Part shown: positions 24,331 through 32,771 of the stretch, one piece after another | How positions within the stretch are numbered: position 1 is the stretch's first letter | Layout of the letters: each line of letters begins with the position of its first letter | Origin: CAVWNR01 sp963756525 | Lineage (GTDB): Bacteria > Actinomycetota > Actinomycetes > Mycobacteriales > Jatrophihabitantaceae | Direction of reading: 5' to 3' | Assembly: GCA_963756525.1 (NCBI GenBank) | Contig: CAVWNR010000009.1 | Coordinates: forward strand, 1,116,001-1,180,000 | Length of the DNA: 64,000 nucleotides | Notes under the pieces: generated by a model | What the model was told of the DNA's origin: nothing | Databases searched by the model: none | Seen by the model: the letters and a program-made list of their open reading frames with translations, nothing else | Program-made: the position numbers and the translations under genes

Positions 24331-25737
24331 GTGGATCGGATCGGGGACGTGCACCGGCGGCTGGATGAGCACTTGCCGCGCCTGGCGGCCGCGCATGACG
24401 TGCCAGGGGTGTCGGTGGCGGTGCTGGTGGACGGGCAGGTGGTGGCGGGCGCCGCCGGCGTGGTGAATCGGCGGACTGGTGTGAAGGTGACGCCGGATTC
24501 GTTGTTCATGATCCAGTCGATCACGAAGGTGTGGACGGCGACGTTGGTGATGCAACTCGTCGATGACGGCCTGGTCGAGTTGGACGCCCCGGTGCGGGCG
24601 TACCTGCCGGGCTTCCGGACCGCCGACGAAGGGGCCAGCGCGGAGATCACGGTACGGCACCTGTTGACGCACACCGGCGGGTTCGAGGGCGACATTTGGG
24701 CGGCGACGACCGCAGGCGCGGACGCGCTGCAACGATTCGTCGAGGACCTGGTCGCTGCCGCACCGCAGCATGCTCGACCGGGCGAGATGTACTCCTATTG
24801 CAGCGCCGGGTACGGCGTGCTCGGCCGACTGGTCGAGGTGCTGCGCAAGACGTCATACGCGGCGGCGCTGCGGCGACGCCTGGCCGGACCGCTTGGTATC
24901 GAGGAGCTCGCGTTCTGCGCGGATGAAGCGCTGGCGTTTCGCACCGCGATCGGGCACGTCCGGCCGAGCGCGGACGCGGCGTTGCAGCCGCTGAGGGTGT
25001 GGGCGGTACTTCCGCCGTCCAACCCGGCGGCCGGCAACCAACTGGCGATGTCGGCGCGGGCGCTGATCGCGTTCGCCCGCATGCACTTGGCCGACGGCCT
25101 GGCACCGGACGGCACCCGGCTGTTGTCTGCGGCAAGCGCGCGGGCGATGCGCGAACGCCAGGTCGACCACCCGGCTGCGATGGGTGGACGTCGTGGGCAC
25201 GGGCTCGGCTGGATGCTAGAGAAGGCTTCGCGGGTGGTCGAGCACGGTGGCGACGCGCCCGGTGTGGCCGCGCTGCTGCGAGCGGTGCCCGAGGAGGGCG
25301 TCGCGGTGGCGATGCTGATCAACGGCGGCGCGCCCGGCCCCCTCCTGGACGATCTGATCTACCCACTGCTGCAGGACCTTGCCGGCGTCGAACCCACACC
25401 GAAGCTGCCGTCGCCAGACGGTAACGTGCGCGCGGCCAAGCGGTGGCACTACGTGGGGCGCTATCAGACGGGTCAGACCCGCTACGAGGTCACCGCCGAC
25501 GACGACCGTCGGCTCTGGGTCACCGTGTCCGAACGCAATGAGGCGCTCCGCATGGCCGCAACGGCAGGCGTGCCCGCCGAACCGGAACGCTACGAGTTGC
25601 GCCAGGTCGACGGCGACCTGTTCATGCTGACCGACCCGTCAGGAAGCGCGGTGCGGACCGCCAAGTTCCTCGGCGCGGATGCCACCGGCCGAGCCAGATT
25701 CCTCCACACCGGCCGCGCCGCTCCAAGAACCGACTGA
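24331..25737 (+). CDS. Serine beta-lactamase-fold hydrolase (class C/esterase type)
   Basis: About 468 residues, no signal peptide. The nucleophile motif SxxK is FMIQSITKVWTATLVM (Ser-Ile-Thr-Lys), the second motif is the Tyr of YSYCSAGYG, and the third is the HGG of VVEHGGDAPGV. The catalytic domain takes about 345 residues, followed by a C-terminal beta domain of about 100 residues (YVGRYQTGQTRYEVTADDDR), the lipocalin-like module often seen in family S12 esterases and peptidases. Cytoplasmic location argues for an esterase or aminopeptidase rather than antibiotic resistance. GTG 24331 is preceded by GGAGG; GTG 24319 overlaps it. Confidence 0.85.
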   Translation: MDRIGDVHRRLDEHLPRLAAAHDVPGVSVAVLVDGQVVAGAAGVVNRRTGVKVTPDSLFMIQSITKVWTATLVMQLVDDGLVELDAPVRAYLPGFRTADEGASAEITVRHLLTHTGGFEGDIWAATTAGADALQRFVEDLVAAAPQHARPGEMYSYCSAGYGVLGRLVEVLRKTSYAAALRRRLAGPLGIEELAFCADEALAFRTAIGHVRPSADAALQPLRVWAVLPPSNPAAGNQLAMSARALIAFARMHLADGLAPDGTRLLSAASARAMRERQVDHPAAMGGRRGHGLGWMLEKASRVVEHGGDAPGVAALLRAVPEEGVAVAMLINGGAPGPLLDDLIYPLLQDLAGVEPTPKLPSPDGNVRAAKRWHYVGRYQTGQTRYEVTADDDRRLWVTVSERNEALRMAATAGVPAEPERYELRQVDGDLFMLTDPSGSAVRTAKFLGADATGRARFLHTGRAAPRTD

Positions 25738-26244
25738 TGAAACCAGCGCAAGATGGCCAACGGCGCCTTCGCGAATGCGGGCTGCTCAGGTGCTGATTGC
25801 AGCTCGTTGGTGCTGCGCCCCGGCTGCTGTCGGGTCGTCATGGCGTTGCGGATGAGTTCGGCGCGGTGGACGAGGCCACGCTGTTGGCAGAGTTGCAGGT
25901 GGGCGCGCAGCGCAGGCAACCGGACGAGGTAGCCGCGCCAGCGGACCGTTCCAGCTGTGAGCCGATTACCGGGCCCTGCTCGCGGGGAGCCTGGGGGTCG
26001 TCGAGCGCGGGAACCATCTGGTGGCGAAGCGGTCCTCGCCGATCGGCAGTAGCCCATCCGTGGAAGCTGCGGACCAGCCGCCTCGCCGCCGCAGTTGACG
26101 AAGCGCGCGTGGCCACCGCGTGTCTCGATCGCGGTGGCAACGGCATGTCATCGTGAATACCGCCTACCGGTTACCGATCGTCCACCGGAAAGCCGCGCCC
26201 GATGTCACCGGCTGTTGGGGCTAGGCGAAGGTGGGTGACAGCGA
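25738..26244. other. Degenerate region, probable gene remnants
   Basis: No intact gene. Reading the minus strand and changing frame gives a continuous-looking stretch (LLPIGEDRFATRWFP, DDPQAPREQGPVIGSQLE, then RWRGYLVRLPALRAHLQLC), which suggests a decayed coding sequence on the minus strand at about 25830-26080. I cannot name the family. Confidence 0.35.
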
Positions 26245-26600
26245 TTATTGCCCCGTTCGCGGCAGCCGATAGCGAACGTTGACGACCGAGGTAGGGTCGC
26301 CGCCCGGGTCGTCGTAGAGCCGGATGCCGTCGCCGAGCAGGCATCGGTGCGATCTGTAAGTCAATCTCGTCGATCAAGCCGAGGTCGAGAAGCTGACGGC
26401 CGATGCTGCGTGAGATCACTTCGAGGTTCTTGCCACCGTCCAGGCCGATCCGCACCGCCTCGGCCGGCGAGCAGCTCAGGAAACGTCGCTGCGTCGGCTG
26501 GGGTGGCGTCCTCGGGATGGTGGGTAAGCACAAAGATCGGTCCGTGCCAGCGCCGCGGCGCTCCGAGAACCCTCGCCGGTCGCGAGGGTGGGGTCACACA
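26245..26600 (-). pseudogene. Broken DHFR-like (RibD C-terminal) gene
   Basis: Three reading frames must be joined: RRWHGPIFVLTHHPEDATPA (start side), then GKNLEVISRSIGRQLLDLGL and IDEIDLQIAP, then after a further shift near 26340 LLGDGIRLYDDPGGDPTSVV and NVRYRLPRTGQ ending at TAA 26245-26247. This is the typical order of blocks in DHFR-like family proteins. At least two frameshifts and a missing N-terminal third make it a pseudogene. It is related in fold to the intact gene at 23310-23873. Confidence 0.75.
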
Positions 26601-26666
26601 TCGGCAAACGCCTGCACTGCGGCAAATGAGGACGGGTTCCTCGACGCAGGTTGGCAGCCGAAGACC

Positions 26667-26678
26667 GTTACATGTAAC
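26667..26678. promoter_or_regulatory. Perfect 12-bp palindrome upstream of mazE
   Basis: GTTACATGTAAC ends 8 bp before the GTG of the antitoxin gene. MazE antitoxins usually repress their own promoter by binding palindromes, so this is a good candidate operator. The short distance suggests a very short or absent leader. Confidence 0.6.
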
Positions 26679-26686
26679 GTGATGAT

Positions 26687-26920
26687 GTGGTCGAGCGGAC
26701 GACGGACAGCGGGCGGCAGCGGGTTGCGGCGCACCGGGCCCGGCTGCGTAAGCAGGGGCTGCGACCGGTGCAGATCTGGGTGCCCGACGTGCGCGCCCCG
26801 GGCTTCGCCGCCGAAGCGCACCGGCAGTCCGCGCTGGCCGCGGCCAGCGCGCACGCGGCCGACGACCAGGCCTTCATCGACGCGATCTCCTGGCTCGCCG
26901 ATGATGACAGCCAGGCGTGA
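26687..26920 (+). CDS. mazE: MazE-type antitoxin (DUF3018)
   Basis: A 77-residue protein: RVAAHRARLRKQGLRPVQIW and VPDVRAPGFAAEAHRQSALA match the DUF3018 antitoxin family, which pairs with MazF toxins. The N-terminal half would bind DNA and the C-terminal acidic tail (FIDAISWLADDDSQA) would wrap the toxin. The stop codon overlaps the GTG of the toxin gene (GTGA), giving coupled translation. A palindrome lies directly upstream. Confidence 0.88.
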   Translation: MVERTTDSGRQRVAAHRARLRKQGLRPVQIWVPDVRAPGFAAEAHRQSALAAASAHAADDQAFIDAISWLADDDSQA

Positions 26921-27243
26921 GACGCGGCGAACTGTGGACCGCCGCCGGCGGTGCGCACTGCACCGGTAAGCCACGCCCGGTGCTCATCGTGCAAGACGAC
27001 CGCTTCGGTGCCACCGATTCGGTGACCGTCTGCCCGCTGACCAGCGACCCGACCGAGATCCCGCTGCTGCGTATCCCGGTTCCCGCCGGCGAGGCGACCG
27101 GGTTGACCCGTCCAAGCCGGATCATGGTCGACAAGCTGACCACGGTGCCCCGCGCGCGCCTCGGCGAACGCATCGGCTACGTCGCCGACACCGACATGCT
27201 GGCGCTCGCCCGCGCGCTGATCGTCTTCCTCGACCTGGCATGA
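26917..27243 (+). CDS. mazF: MazF/PemK-family endoribonuclease toxin
   Basis: A 108-residue protein with RRGELWTAAGG at the start, KPRPVLIVQDDRFGATDSVT (the conserved RPVLIVQ loop with the catalytic Arg) and SRIMVDKLTTVPRARLGERI (conserved D-K-x-T block with the catalytic Thr/Ser). MazF cleaves mRNA at short sequence motifs. Start overlaps the antitoxin stop. The module looks intact although neighbouring genes on both sides are broken. Confidence 0.92.
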   Translation: MRRGELWTAAGGAHCTGKPRPVLIVQDDRFGATDSVTVCPLTSDPTEIPLLRIPVPAGEATGLTRPSRIMVDKLTTVPRARLGERIGYVADTDMLALARALIVFLDLA

Positions 27244-27331
27244 CAAGCCTCCGCGCGACGGTCCGACCGCATACTCGCAGCGGCATCTCCGGAAGCGCAC
27301 GACCCGCGCGCACACTGCCGGAATCGGATGC

Positions 27332-27804
27332 GTGATTGAGGGGCGAACGACTGCGGCTCTGCCGCTGGCGGGCTGCCCGGGAGGATTGGGGGCCAGGCAC
27401 GCACGAAGACGGATTCGGGGCTACGCGCGGAGGACGACACGGACACTCCGGAGGGGTTCGCGGCATGGCTGGTCCGCTTGCGGCGAGCGCCGGCACTTTT
27501 CTGGTGGGTCGTCGACGACAACGCTGTTCTCGGCGGCATCGCGCTGCGGCCCGAGATGAACGAGTTCGTACGCCAGCACGGCCGTCTCGGCTACGGCATC
27601 CGCTCGCCCGCGCGGGGCCAGGGTATGGCGACGTGGGCGCTGGGGGAAGTTCCGCCGATTGCCCGGTCGCAAGGGCTCGACGAGGTGCTTCTCGTATGCG
27701 AGGAAGGCAATGCCGCTTCAGCTCAGGTCATCGAGCGCTGTGGCGGGCGCTTGGCGACACTCACCGGGTGCGTGCGCCGGTACTGGATTTCGCTCGCAAC
27801 GTAG
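27332..27804 (+). pseudogene. GNAT acetyltransferase gene with frameshifts
   Basis: The end, read from about 27421 (AEDDTDTPEGFAAWLVRLRR, then WWVVDDNAVLGGIALRPEMN and GYGIRSPARGQGMATWAL), is a standard GNAT domain with the acetyl-CoA loop (R/Q)xxGxA-like SPARGQGMA. The beginning (RGERLRLCRWRAAREDWGPG, THEDGFGAT) is in the previous frame, and the GTG start in yet another. Two single-base insertions, near 27345 and 27420-27435, would explain this. No intact start fits the long frame. Confidence 0.75.
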
Positions 27805-28078
27805 GGCGCAGCAAAGCCATCGTGCGCTACCGGCACGGCGCCGAGCGAACCGATCACGGCCGACCGCTCACGGCCATGGCGCCCAGTCGGCGCGGGCTCA
27901 GCGGCATAGAAAGACGAGTCCGTTCCCCCAGAGCTGCCATAACGTTGCACTCCGGCCGGCTGGTCGCGGGCGCAAACGTCGGGCGCCCAGAATCGACAGG
28001 CGCCCGGCGCGGCGTGATCGGCGCGGTATCCGACAACGGGATTCGCTACGGGACGGCGTGGTCGGCGGGTGAGGGCGC

Positions 28079-28420
28079 TCAGTCGCTGGGATCGAGCGTC
28101 TTGATCGGCACCCACCCCTCGCGGCCCGCAGGCGAGCGACACCAGAACCAGCCGCTGGTCAGGTCTTCGGCGACGACCTCCAGCAGTTCACCGACATCGG
28201 TCGGCAACTCGGTGGTGTCGTACGCCGCTGCTACCACGACCGCGCACCCGGAGGACGCGGACAGGTGCCGGGCAGGCACCCATCCGGAGCCGTTCGCGGC
28301 GTTGACGAAGACGAACTCGGGCCACTCGGTATCTCGGTCGCCGACCTCGACGCGCTGCCCGACGGCCAGTCGTACTGGCGACCGCTCCGGAATCTGATGT
28401 GCCACTCTCGCGACGACCAT
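28079..28420 (-). CDS. Small protein with two SH3-like domains
   Basis: A 113-residue protein. Two repeats are visible: VRLAVGQRVEVGDRDTEWPE with FVFVNAANGSGWVPARHL, and VVVAAAYDTTELPTDVGELL with EDLTSGWFWCRSPAGREGWVP. Both end in the GWVP signature of the SH3_2/variant-SH3 family. No signal peptide, so probably cytoplasmic. ATG 28420 was chosen because upstream sequence has no homology. Role unknown; such proteins are found as stand-alone ligand-binding modules. Confidence 0.7.
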   Translation of the reverse strand: MVVARVAHQIPERSPVRLAVGQRVEVGDRDTEWPEFVFVNAANGSGWVPARHLSASSGCAVVVAAAYDTTELPTDVGELLEVVAEDLTSGWFWCRSPAGREGWVPIKTLDPSD

Positions 28421-28732
28421 TCGCACGAGACAAGCATCACTGCCGCCGGCCGCTGCGGCGAGGAACGGTCGGGTGCCGCACCGGGATCGCTCTGCGGCCG
28501 GCCGATCGCCGGGTGCGACTTCCGCGCTGGTGCGGGCGCCGGACACTTCCGCTTCGATCATGTGGTGGCGTAGCGTCAGCGGCTGGTGGCGCGCGCCTGC
28601 CCTCTCCCTCGGCATCGCCGAGATGGTGAAGTCCCGTAGCTCGTTTCTGGCGATCACACGACGAATCCGCCGGCGGTCCCGGGCAACGGAGAGCCCCGCT
28701 CGGACACATCGCCGGTCGAGGAGTGAGTCGTC
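28421..28732. other. Intergenic region, nothing recognised
   Basis: Open frames on both strands give low-complexity arginine-rich products without a family match. I see no repeat, operator or RNA gene. Confidence 0.4.
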
Positions 28733-29022
28733 ATGATCGTCGACATCGACCCTAAATCCATGGCATCCCGGCTGCGGGCCGGCCTCGCCGCCAACGGCAC
28801 CGACATCAGCCACAGCCGGGCACTCGATTGTTGCTACGCAGCTGGGCTACGTGGACTGGAACACCTGCGCCGCCGCGGGAGTTGGCCGAGAGGCCGGTAT
28901 ACCCGCTGCGGATCGGCCTGGACACCGAACTGTGGGGCGACGACTTGGCGATTCCGGATCCGTTCGGGAACCGGATCATCTTCCACACACCGCGGTCAGC
29001 GACGGATCAGGCAGCATCGTGA
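28733..29022 (+). pseudogene. Remnant of a glyoxalase-superfamily gene
   Basis: The start (MIVDIDPKSMASRLRAGLAA, NGTDISHSRALD) matches the helical Glyoxalase_8 module; after a shift near 28830 it continues as TQLGYVDWNTCAAAG in another frame, the typical end of that module. In a third frame RIGLDTELWGDDLAIPDPFG and NRIIFHTP is the last strand pair of a vicinal-oxygen-chelate domain. The central part of that domain is missing, so this is a deletion derivative with frameshifts. Confidence 0.65.
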
Positions 29023-29197
29023 CCTGCAGCGTCGAACTACGTAGTTTCGTGACCGGGCCATCGGCTTGCGGGACGTCCGCTCGGCGTTCGGCTAGGTCTG
29101 GTAGACAGGAGTTGACGATGACCGTGGGTACCTCTACGCGGCACGATTCTGGTTGCGAGTCCGCATATCGAATCGTTACGGATGCGAACATCGAAGG

Positions 29198-30025
29198 GTG
29201 TCCGACAGCGATGCGTGGTTGGCTGCGCTCGCCGCTCGCCTGGGCAGTGTGTCCGGCGTGGTCGGAGTCATGCTCGGCGGCAGCCGTGCCCGATACGAGC
29301 ACCTAAGCGGCTCGGACTTCGACATCGGCGTGTATTACCGGCCGCCCCTGGATACTGCGGCGCTGGGCGAACTGGCGCGCGCGGTCGCGGGCCCTGAGGC
29401 GCGGGTGACCGAGCCGGGCGGCTGGGGGCCGTGGGTGGATGGCGGCGCGTGGTTGCGAATCGACGGCAGGCCGGTCGATTGGATTTATCGAGACATAGAC
29501 CGCGTGCAAGACTGTTGGGCACGAGCCCAGCGCGGCGTGTTTGCCTTTCATACACAGACGGGTCATCCCCTCGGCGTGCCGGACTTCGCCTATGCCGGTG
29601 AGCTCGGCCTCGGTGCCGTGTTGGCCGACAACACCGGCCAGCTCACCGCGCTGCACAGCGAAATGCAGATCTATCCGCCCGCGCTGTCCGCGGCGTTGCT
29701 GGCCAGGTTGTCGGAAGCGGACTTCCTACTCGGCGCACTGCGCAAGTCGCTCCGCCGCGCTGACTCGGTATGGGTCGCCGGCTGCCTGTTCCGGGTCGTG
29801 CTGCTCTGCATCCACGCCCTGCACGGGCAGGCCGGACGCTGGCTCATCAACGAGAAAGGCGCCCTCGCCTCGACGACGGCTCTGCCGATCGCACCGGCCG
29901 ACTTCGCCGCCCGTGCCGGCCGCATCCTCGGCCATGTCGGTGTAGAGCCGACCGAACTGACCAGCACCATCGACGCAGCCACTGCACTGCTCGACGACAC
30001 CCGCACCGCGTGCGCGGCTACTTGA
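29198..30025 (+). CDS. Nucleotidyltransferase-domain protein
   Basis: About 275 residues. VVGVMLGGSRARYEHLSGSD and FDIGVYY form the GGS-x9-DxD active site of the polymerase-beta/minimal nucleotidyltransferase fold; the third carboxylate is probably in RIDGRPVDWIYRD. A helical C-terminal domain follows (ALRKSLRRADSVWVAGCLFR), as in aminoglycoside nucleotidyltransferase-like proteins. Substrate is unknown; resistance cannot be claimed. GTG 29198 is the likely start, although an upstream start at 29153 is open. Confidence 0.75.
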   Translation: MSDSDAWLAALAARLGSVSGVVGVMLGGSRARYEHLSGSDFDIGVYYRPPLDTAALGELARAVAGPEARVTEPGGWGPWVDGGAWLRIDGRPVDWIYRDIDRVQDCWARAQRGVFAFHTQTGHPLGVPDFAYAGELGLGAVLADNTGQLTALHSEMQIYPPALSAALLARLSEADFLLGALRKSLRRADSVWVAGCLFRVVLLCIHALHGQAGRWLINEKGALASTTALPIAPADFAARAGRILGHVGVEPTELTSTIDAATALLDDTRTACAAT

Positions 30026-30212
30026 GACCGCGCCCGAAGTCACCGCGCCCCCAGACATCGCTCATGCCGCGGTACAAGCGTTACCTGTCCGGCGAGCAGC
30101 TTGCAGGCGAAATCGGCGGCGATGTACTCCTCGATGGCCAGTGGTTCGTGGCCGCGAGTGTCCGTTGGGCTTGAACGTCGAAGCGACCCGGTAGCGAGAA
30201 CCCAAGGATCGC

Positions 30213-31043
30213 TCAACGGGCATCGGGGAAGGCCGCTTGCGACAGCGCGACTTCGATGTTGATGCCGAGTTGTTGGTGCAGCCTGTCGGCTCCTCGTTCG
30301 GTGACTTGGATGGTGCGGCGGCCGGCGTGGCGGACGAGCGTGCCGCTTTCGCACAGGGCGCGCAGGAGGCTGGCTCCGAGCTGGCCCGCGAGGTGGTGGC
30401 GCTGCTCAGTCCAGTCGACGCAGAAGCGCAGCAGAGGTCGTGAGTGTCGAGACTGCGCGAGGGCGTGGAGGTCGACGCCGAGGCCAGCAAAGACGTGCTC
30501 AGCTGCGGGGCCGAGCTGGTAGGGATGGGTGGGCATGCCGGCAGCGATACGCTCGCCGGCTCGGCGGCTGGTGTCATGGACGCCGTCTGTGGCCACGATG
30601 GCCTCGCGATCGAGCAGGGCACCGGCGACGCTAACGCCGAGACGGCCCGCGAGGTGGTCAAAGCAACTGCGGGCGGCTCGTAGGGCAGCTGCCTGGGTGC
30701 CTTGGCGCAGGGAACGGACTGGCGCGACAGGGGCGATGGTTGCCAGCGCTTCCAGTACGGCCGCGACGTGCTGGCCGGCGAGCCGGTAGTAGCGGTGCCG
30801 GCCTGAGGCTTCTACCTCGATCAATCCGCCCGCGCGGAGCTTGTTGAGGTGAGCTGTGGTGGCCGAGGCGGACAGTCCGGCCTCTGCGGCCAGACCGGAG
30901 GCCGGCAACGCCCGCCCGTCGAGTAGCGCGGCGAGCATGCGAGCCCGGGCGGGGTCGGCGAGCAATGTGGCGACGGCGGCCAGGTCAGCGTCGCCGCCGA
31001 TGCCGGGCGAGGGCCTGCGGGTGGTAGTAGCGGTGCTGGTCAT
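30213..31043 (-). CDS. ArsR-family transcriptional regulator with C-terminal extension
   Basis: A 276-residue protein. The winged helix is at about 20-95: VATLLADPARARMLAALLDG, then LAAEAGLSASATTAHLNKLR and GLIEVEASGRHRYYRLAG. The 170-residue C-terminal part (AGERIAAGMPTHPYQLGPAA, LLRFCVDWTEQRHHLAGQLG) is typical of long ArsR-like regulators located beside MFS exporters. No metal-binding cysteine pair is present. Divergent from the MFS gene, with an inverted repeat between them. Confidence 0.85.
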   Translation of the reverse strand: MTSTATTTRRPSPGIGGDADLAAVATLLADPARARMLAALLDGRALPASGLAAEAGLSASATTAHLNKLRAGGLIEVEASGRHRYYRLAGQHVAAVLEALATIAPVAPVRSLRQGTQAAALRAARSCFDHLAGRLGVSVAGALLDREAIVATDGVHDTSRRAGERIAAGMPTHPYQLGPAAEHVFAGLGVDLHALAQSRHSRPLLRFCVDWTEQRHHLAGQLGASLLRALCESGTLVRHAGRRTIQVTERGADRLHQQLGINIEVALSQAAFPDAR

Positions 31044-31068
31044 GGCTTCCAGTCTGCGTCGGAGACGT

Positions 31069-31084
31069 TTCCACGTCGATGGAA
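31069..31084. promoter_or_regulatory. Inverted repeat between arsR-type and MFS genes
   Basis: TTCCA-N6-TGGAA at 31069-31084; the arms extend to 8 bp (CGTTTCCA / TGGAAGCG) with one mismatch. It lies in the 65-bp divergent gap and is the obvious operator for the ArsR-type protein, controlling both genes. Confidence 0.55.
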
Positions 31085-31108
31085 GCGTTGGGCGGGAAGG
31101 CTGTTCGG

Positions 31109-32296
31109 ATGCGAATGGCTCGACATGGCGCGTCCGCGGACGTGACCGATGTGCTGTCGATCGGGTCGCTGATCACGGTCGGGTTCGCCGGGAGCGTCCT
31201 CGTGACCCCGTTGTATGTGTTGTATCAACGGAAGTTCGGCTTCTCCGAGATCACGCTGACGTTGATCTACGCGGTCTACGTGGTCGGGAACGTGGCCGCG
31301 CTGCTGATCTTCGGGCAGGTTTCCGACCAGCTCGGCCGCAAGAAGGTCGCCCTCCCCGCCCTGGGTATGGCCGCGCTCAGCGCGGTGCTGTTCCTGTTCG
31401 CTCAGGGCACAGCCTGGCTGTATGTGGCCCGATTGCTGATCGGCCTGGCGACCGGGGTGCTGTCCGGGACCGCGACCACCTGGCTCGCCGAACAGTATGG
31501 AGCGGACCGGCGGTCAGCGGCCTCGTACGCGGCGACCGCCGCGAACCTGCTCGGCATCGCGTTGGGCCCGCTGGCCGGTGGCCTGCTCGCCCAGTACGCC
31601 CCCACGCCGCTCGTCCTGCCGTTCGTCGTCTACCTCGTTGTCCTGGCCGGCGCCGCGGTCGCCGCGGCACGCACGGCAGAACCATCCGGGCTCCAGCAGG
31701 TGCGGTCGCTGCGCGCGCTGCGGGTCCGTCCTCGTCTGGGCGTGCCCCGCGACCTGTTGGCAGCATTCACGCCACCCGCGGTCGCCGGGTTCGTCACCTT
31801 CGCCTTGGGGGGGCTGTATTTCGCCCTCATCCCTACGATCGTGATCAAGGATCTCCACGAGACCAACATCGCCGTAGGAGGGCTGCTGGTGTTTGAGCTC
31901 GGCGCGGTCGCCGCCGCCGTCAACACCCTTGGTCGGCACCTGTCGCCGCCCACGGCGATGCGGACCGGCCTGGTCGCGTTGCTGCCCGCCGTGGCACTCG
32001 TCGTCGTCGCCCAGACTGAAGGGTCCATGACGCTACTCGCCCTCGCGTCTGCGCTGGCCGGCGTCGTCTTGGCGTTGGGGTATCGCGGCAGCCTGCAGGC
32101 CGTCAACCACATCACCCCTGACGAACGACGCGGTGAAGTGGTGTCCACCTACCTGATCGCGGTTTTCCTCGGCAACGCCCTGCCCGTGATCGGCGTCGGG
32201 GTGCTGAGCACGCTGACTGACCCATTCACCGCCTCCGTCACCTTCGCCGCGGTCGTCGGCGCCCTCTCCCTAGGAGCGCTCGTCGCCGGCCGCTAG
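31109..32296 (+). CDS. MFS transporter
   Basis: About 395 residues, twelve membrane helices. The loop 2-3 signature is FGQVSDQLGRKKVALPALGM (GxxSDxxGRKK), followed by RLLIGLATGVLSGTATTWLA (helix 4) and ATAANLLGIALGPLAGGLLA (helix 5, the antiporter-type GP motif), so it is probably a proton-driven exporter. ATG 31109 follows GGAAGG at a good distance; the upstream alternative lacks one. Divergent from an ArsR-type regulator, which suggests induction by its export substrate. Confidence 0.88.
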   Translation: MRMARHGASADVTDVLSIGSLITVGFAGSVLVTPLYVLYQRKFGFSEITLTLIYAVYVVGNVAALLIFGQVSDQLGRKKVALPALGMAALSAVLFLFAQGTAWLYVARLLIGLATGVLSGTATTWLAEQYGADRRSAASYAATAANLLGIALGPLAGGLLAQYAPTPLVLPFVVYLVVLAGAAVAAARTAEPSGLQQVRSLRALRVRPRLGVPRDLLAAFTPPAVAGFVTFALGGLYFALIPTIVIKDLHETNIAVGGLLVFELGAVAAAVNTLGRHLSPPTAMRTGLVALLPAVALVVVAQTEGSMTLLALASALAGVVLALGYRGSLQAVNHITPDERRGEVVSTYLIAVFLGNALPVIGVGVLSTLTDPFTASVTFAAVVGALSLGALVAGR

Positions 32297-32771
32297 CTCG
32301 TCTCATTAGCCGAACCGCCCACGCCACATGCCTGGGCGCCAAGGACGACCACGACCGGACTTGGCGGGCAACCGTCGCACAAGACCGGTTCGGTGACTTC
32401 GTCTCGCCGGGGCACGTCATACGGGACGGACACGTGGCAGCAAATCACGAGGACGCGTGATGCCGGTCCGACAGCGCTCGTCGGGCTGCGGCTGTGGGGG
32501 GCCGGTGCCTGCAACGATATGCCGACCTCGTACTTTCACGCGGTTGGCGATGCTTCCGATCATCGGCGGATCCGGACGTCTCGGCCCGGGATGAGCGGAC
32601 GTTTCTCCTCGCCTTGGGTACCGATGCGGAACTTCAACTCGGATCCGGCGGTGAGCCACCAGCCCGGCCTGACAAGCGACACGGTAGGGAAGTCTCGGAA
32701 AATCTGCCGAAACTGCTAGACAGCCGGATACAGTCCTCGTAACAGCGCTCGCGCGGAGAGCAGGAGGCGCC
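32297..32771. other. Intergenic region, nothing recognised
   Basis: No frame gives a recognisable protein. GGAGAGCAGGAGG at 32755-32767 is the ribosome binding site of the AAA ATPase gene. The region may hold remnants too decayed to name. Confidence 0.4.

Noticed and set aside
30026..30212. Possible decayed gene between the nucleotidyltransferase and ArsR-type genes
   Set aside because: A short minus-strand stretch (PLAIEEYIAADFACKLLAG) looks protein-like, but it is too short and unmatched to call.
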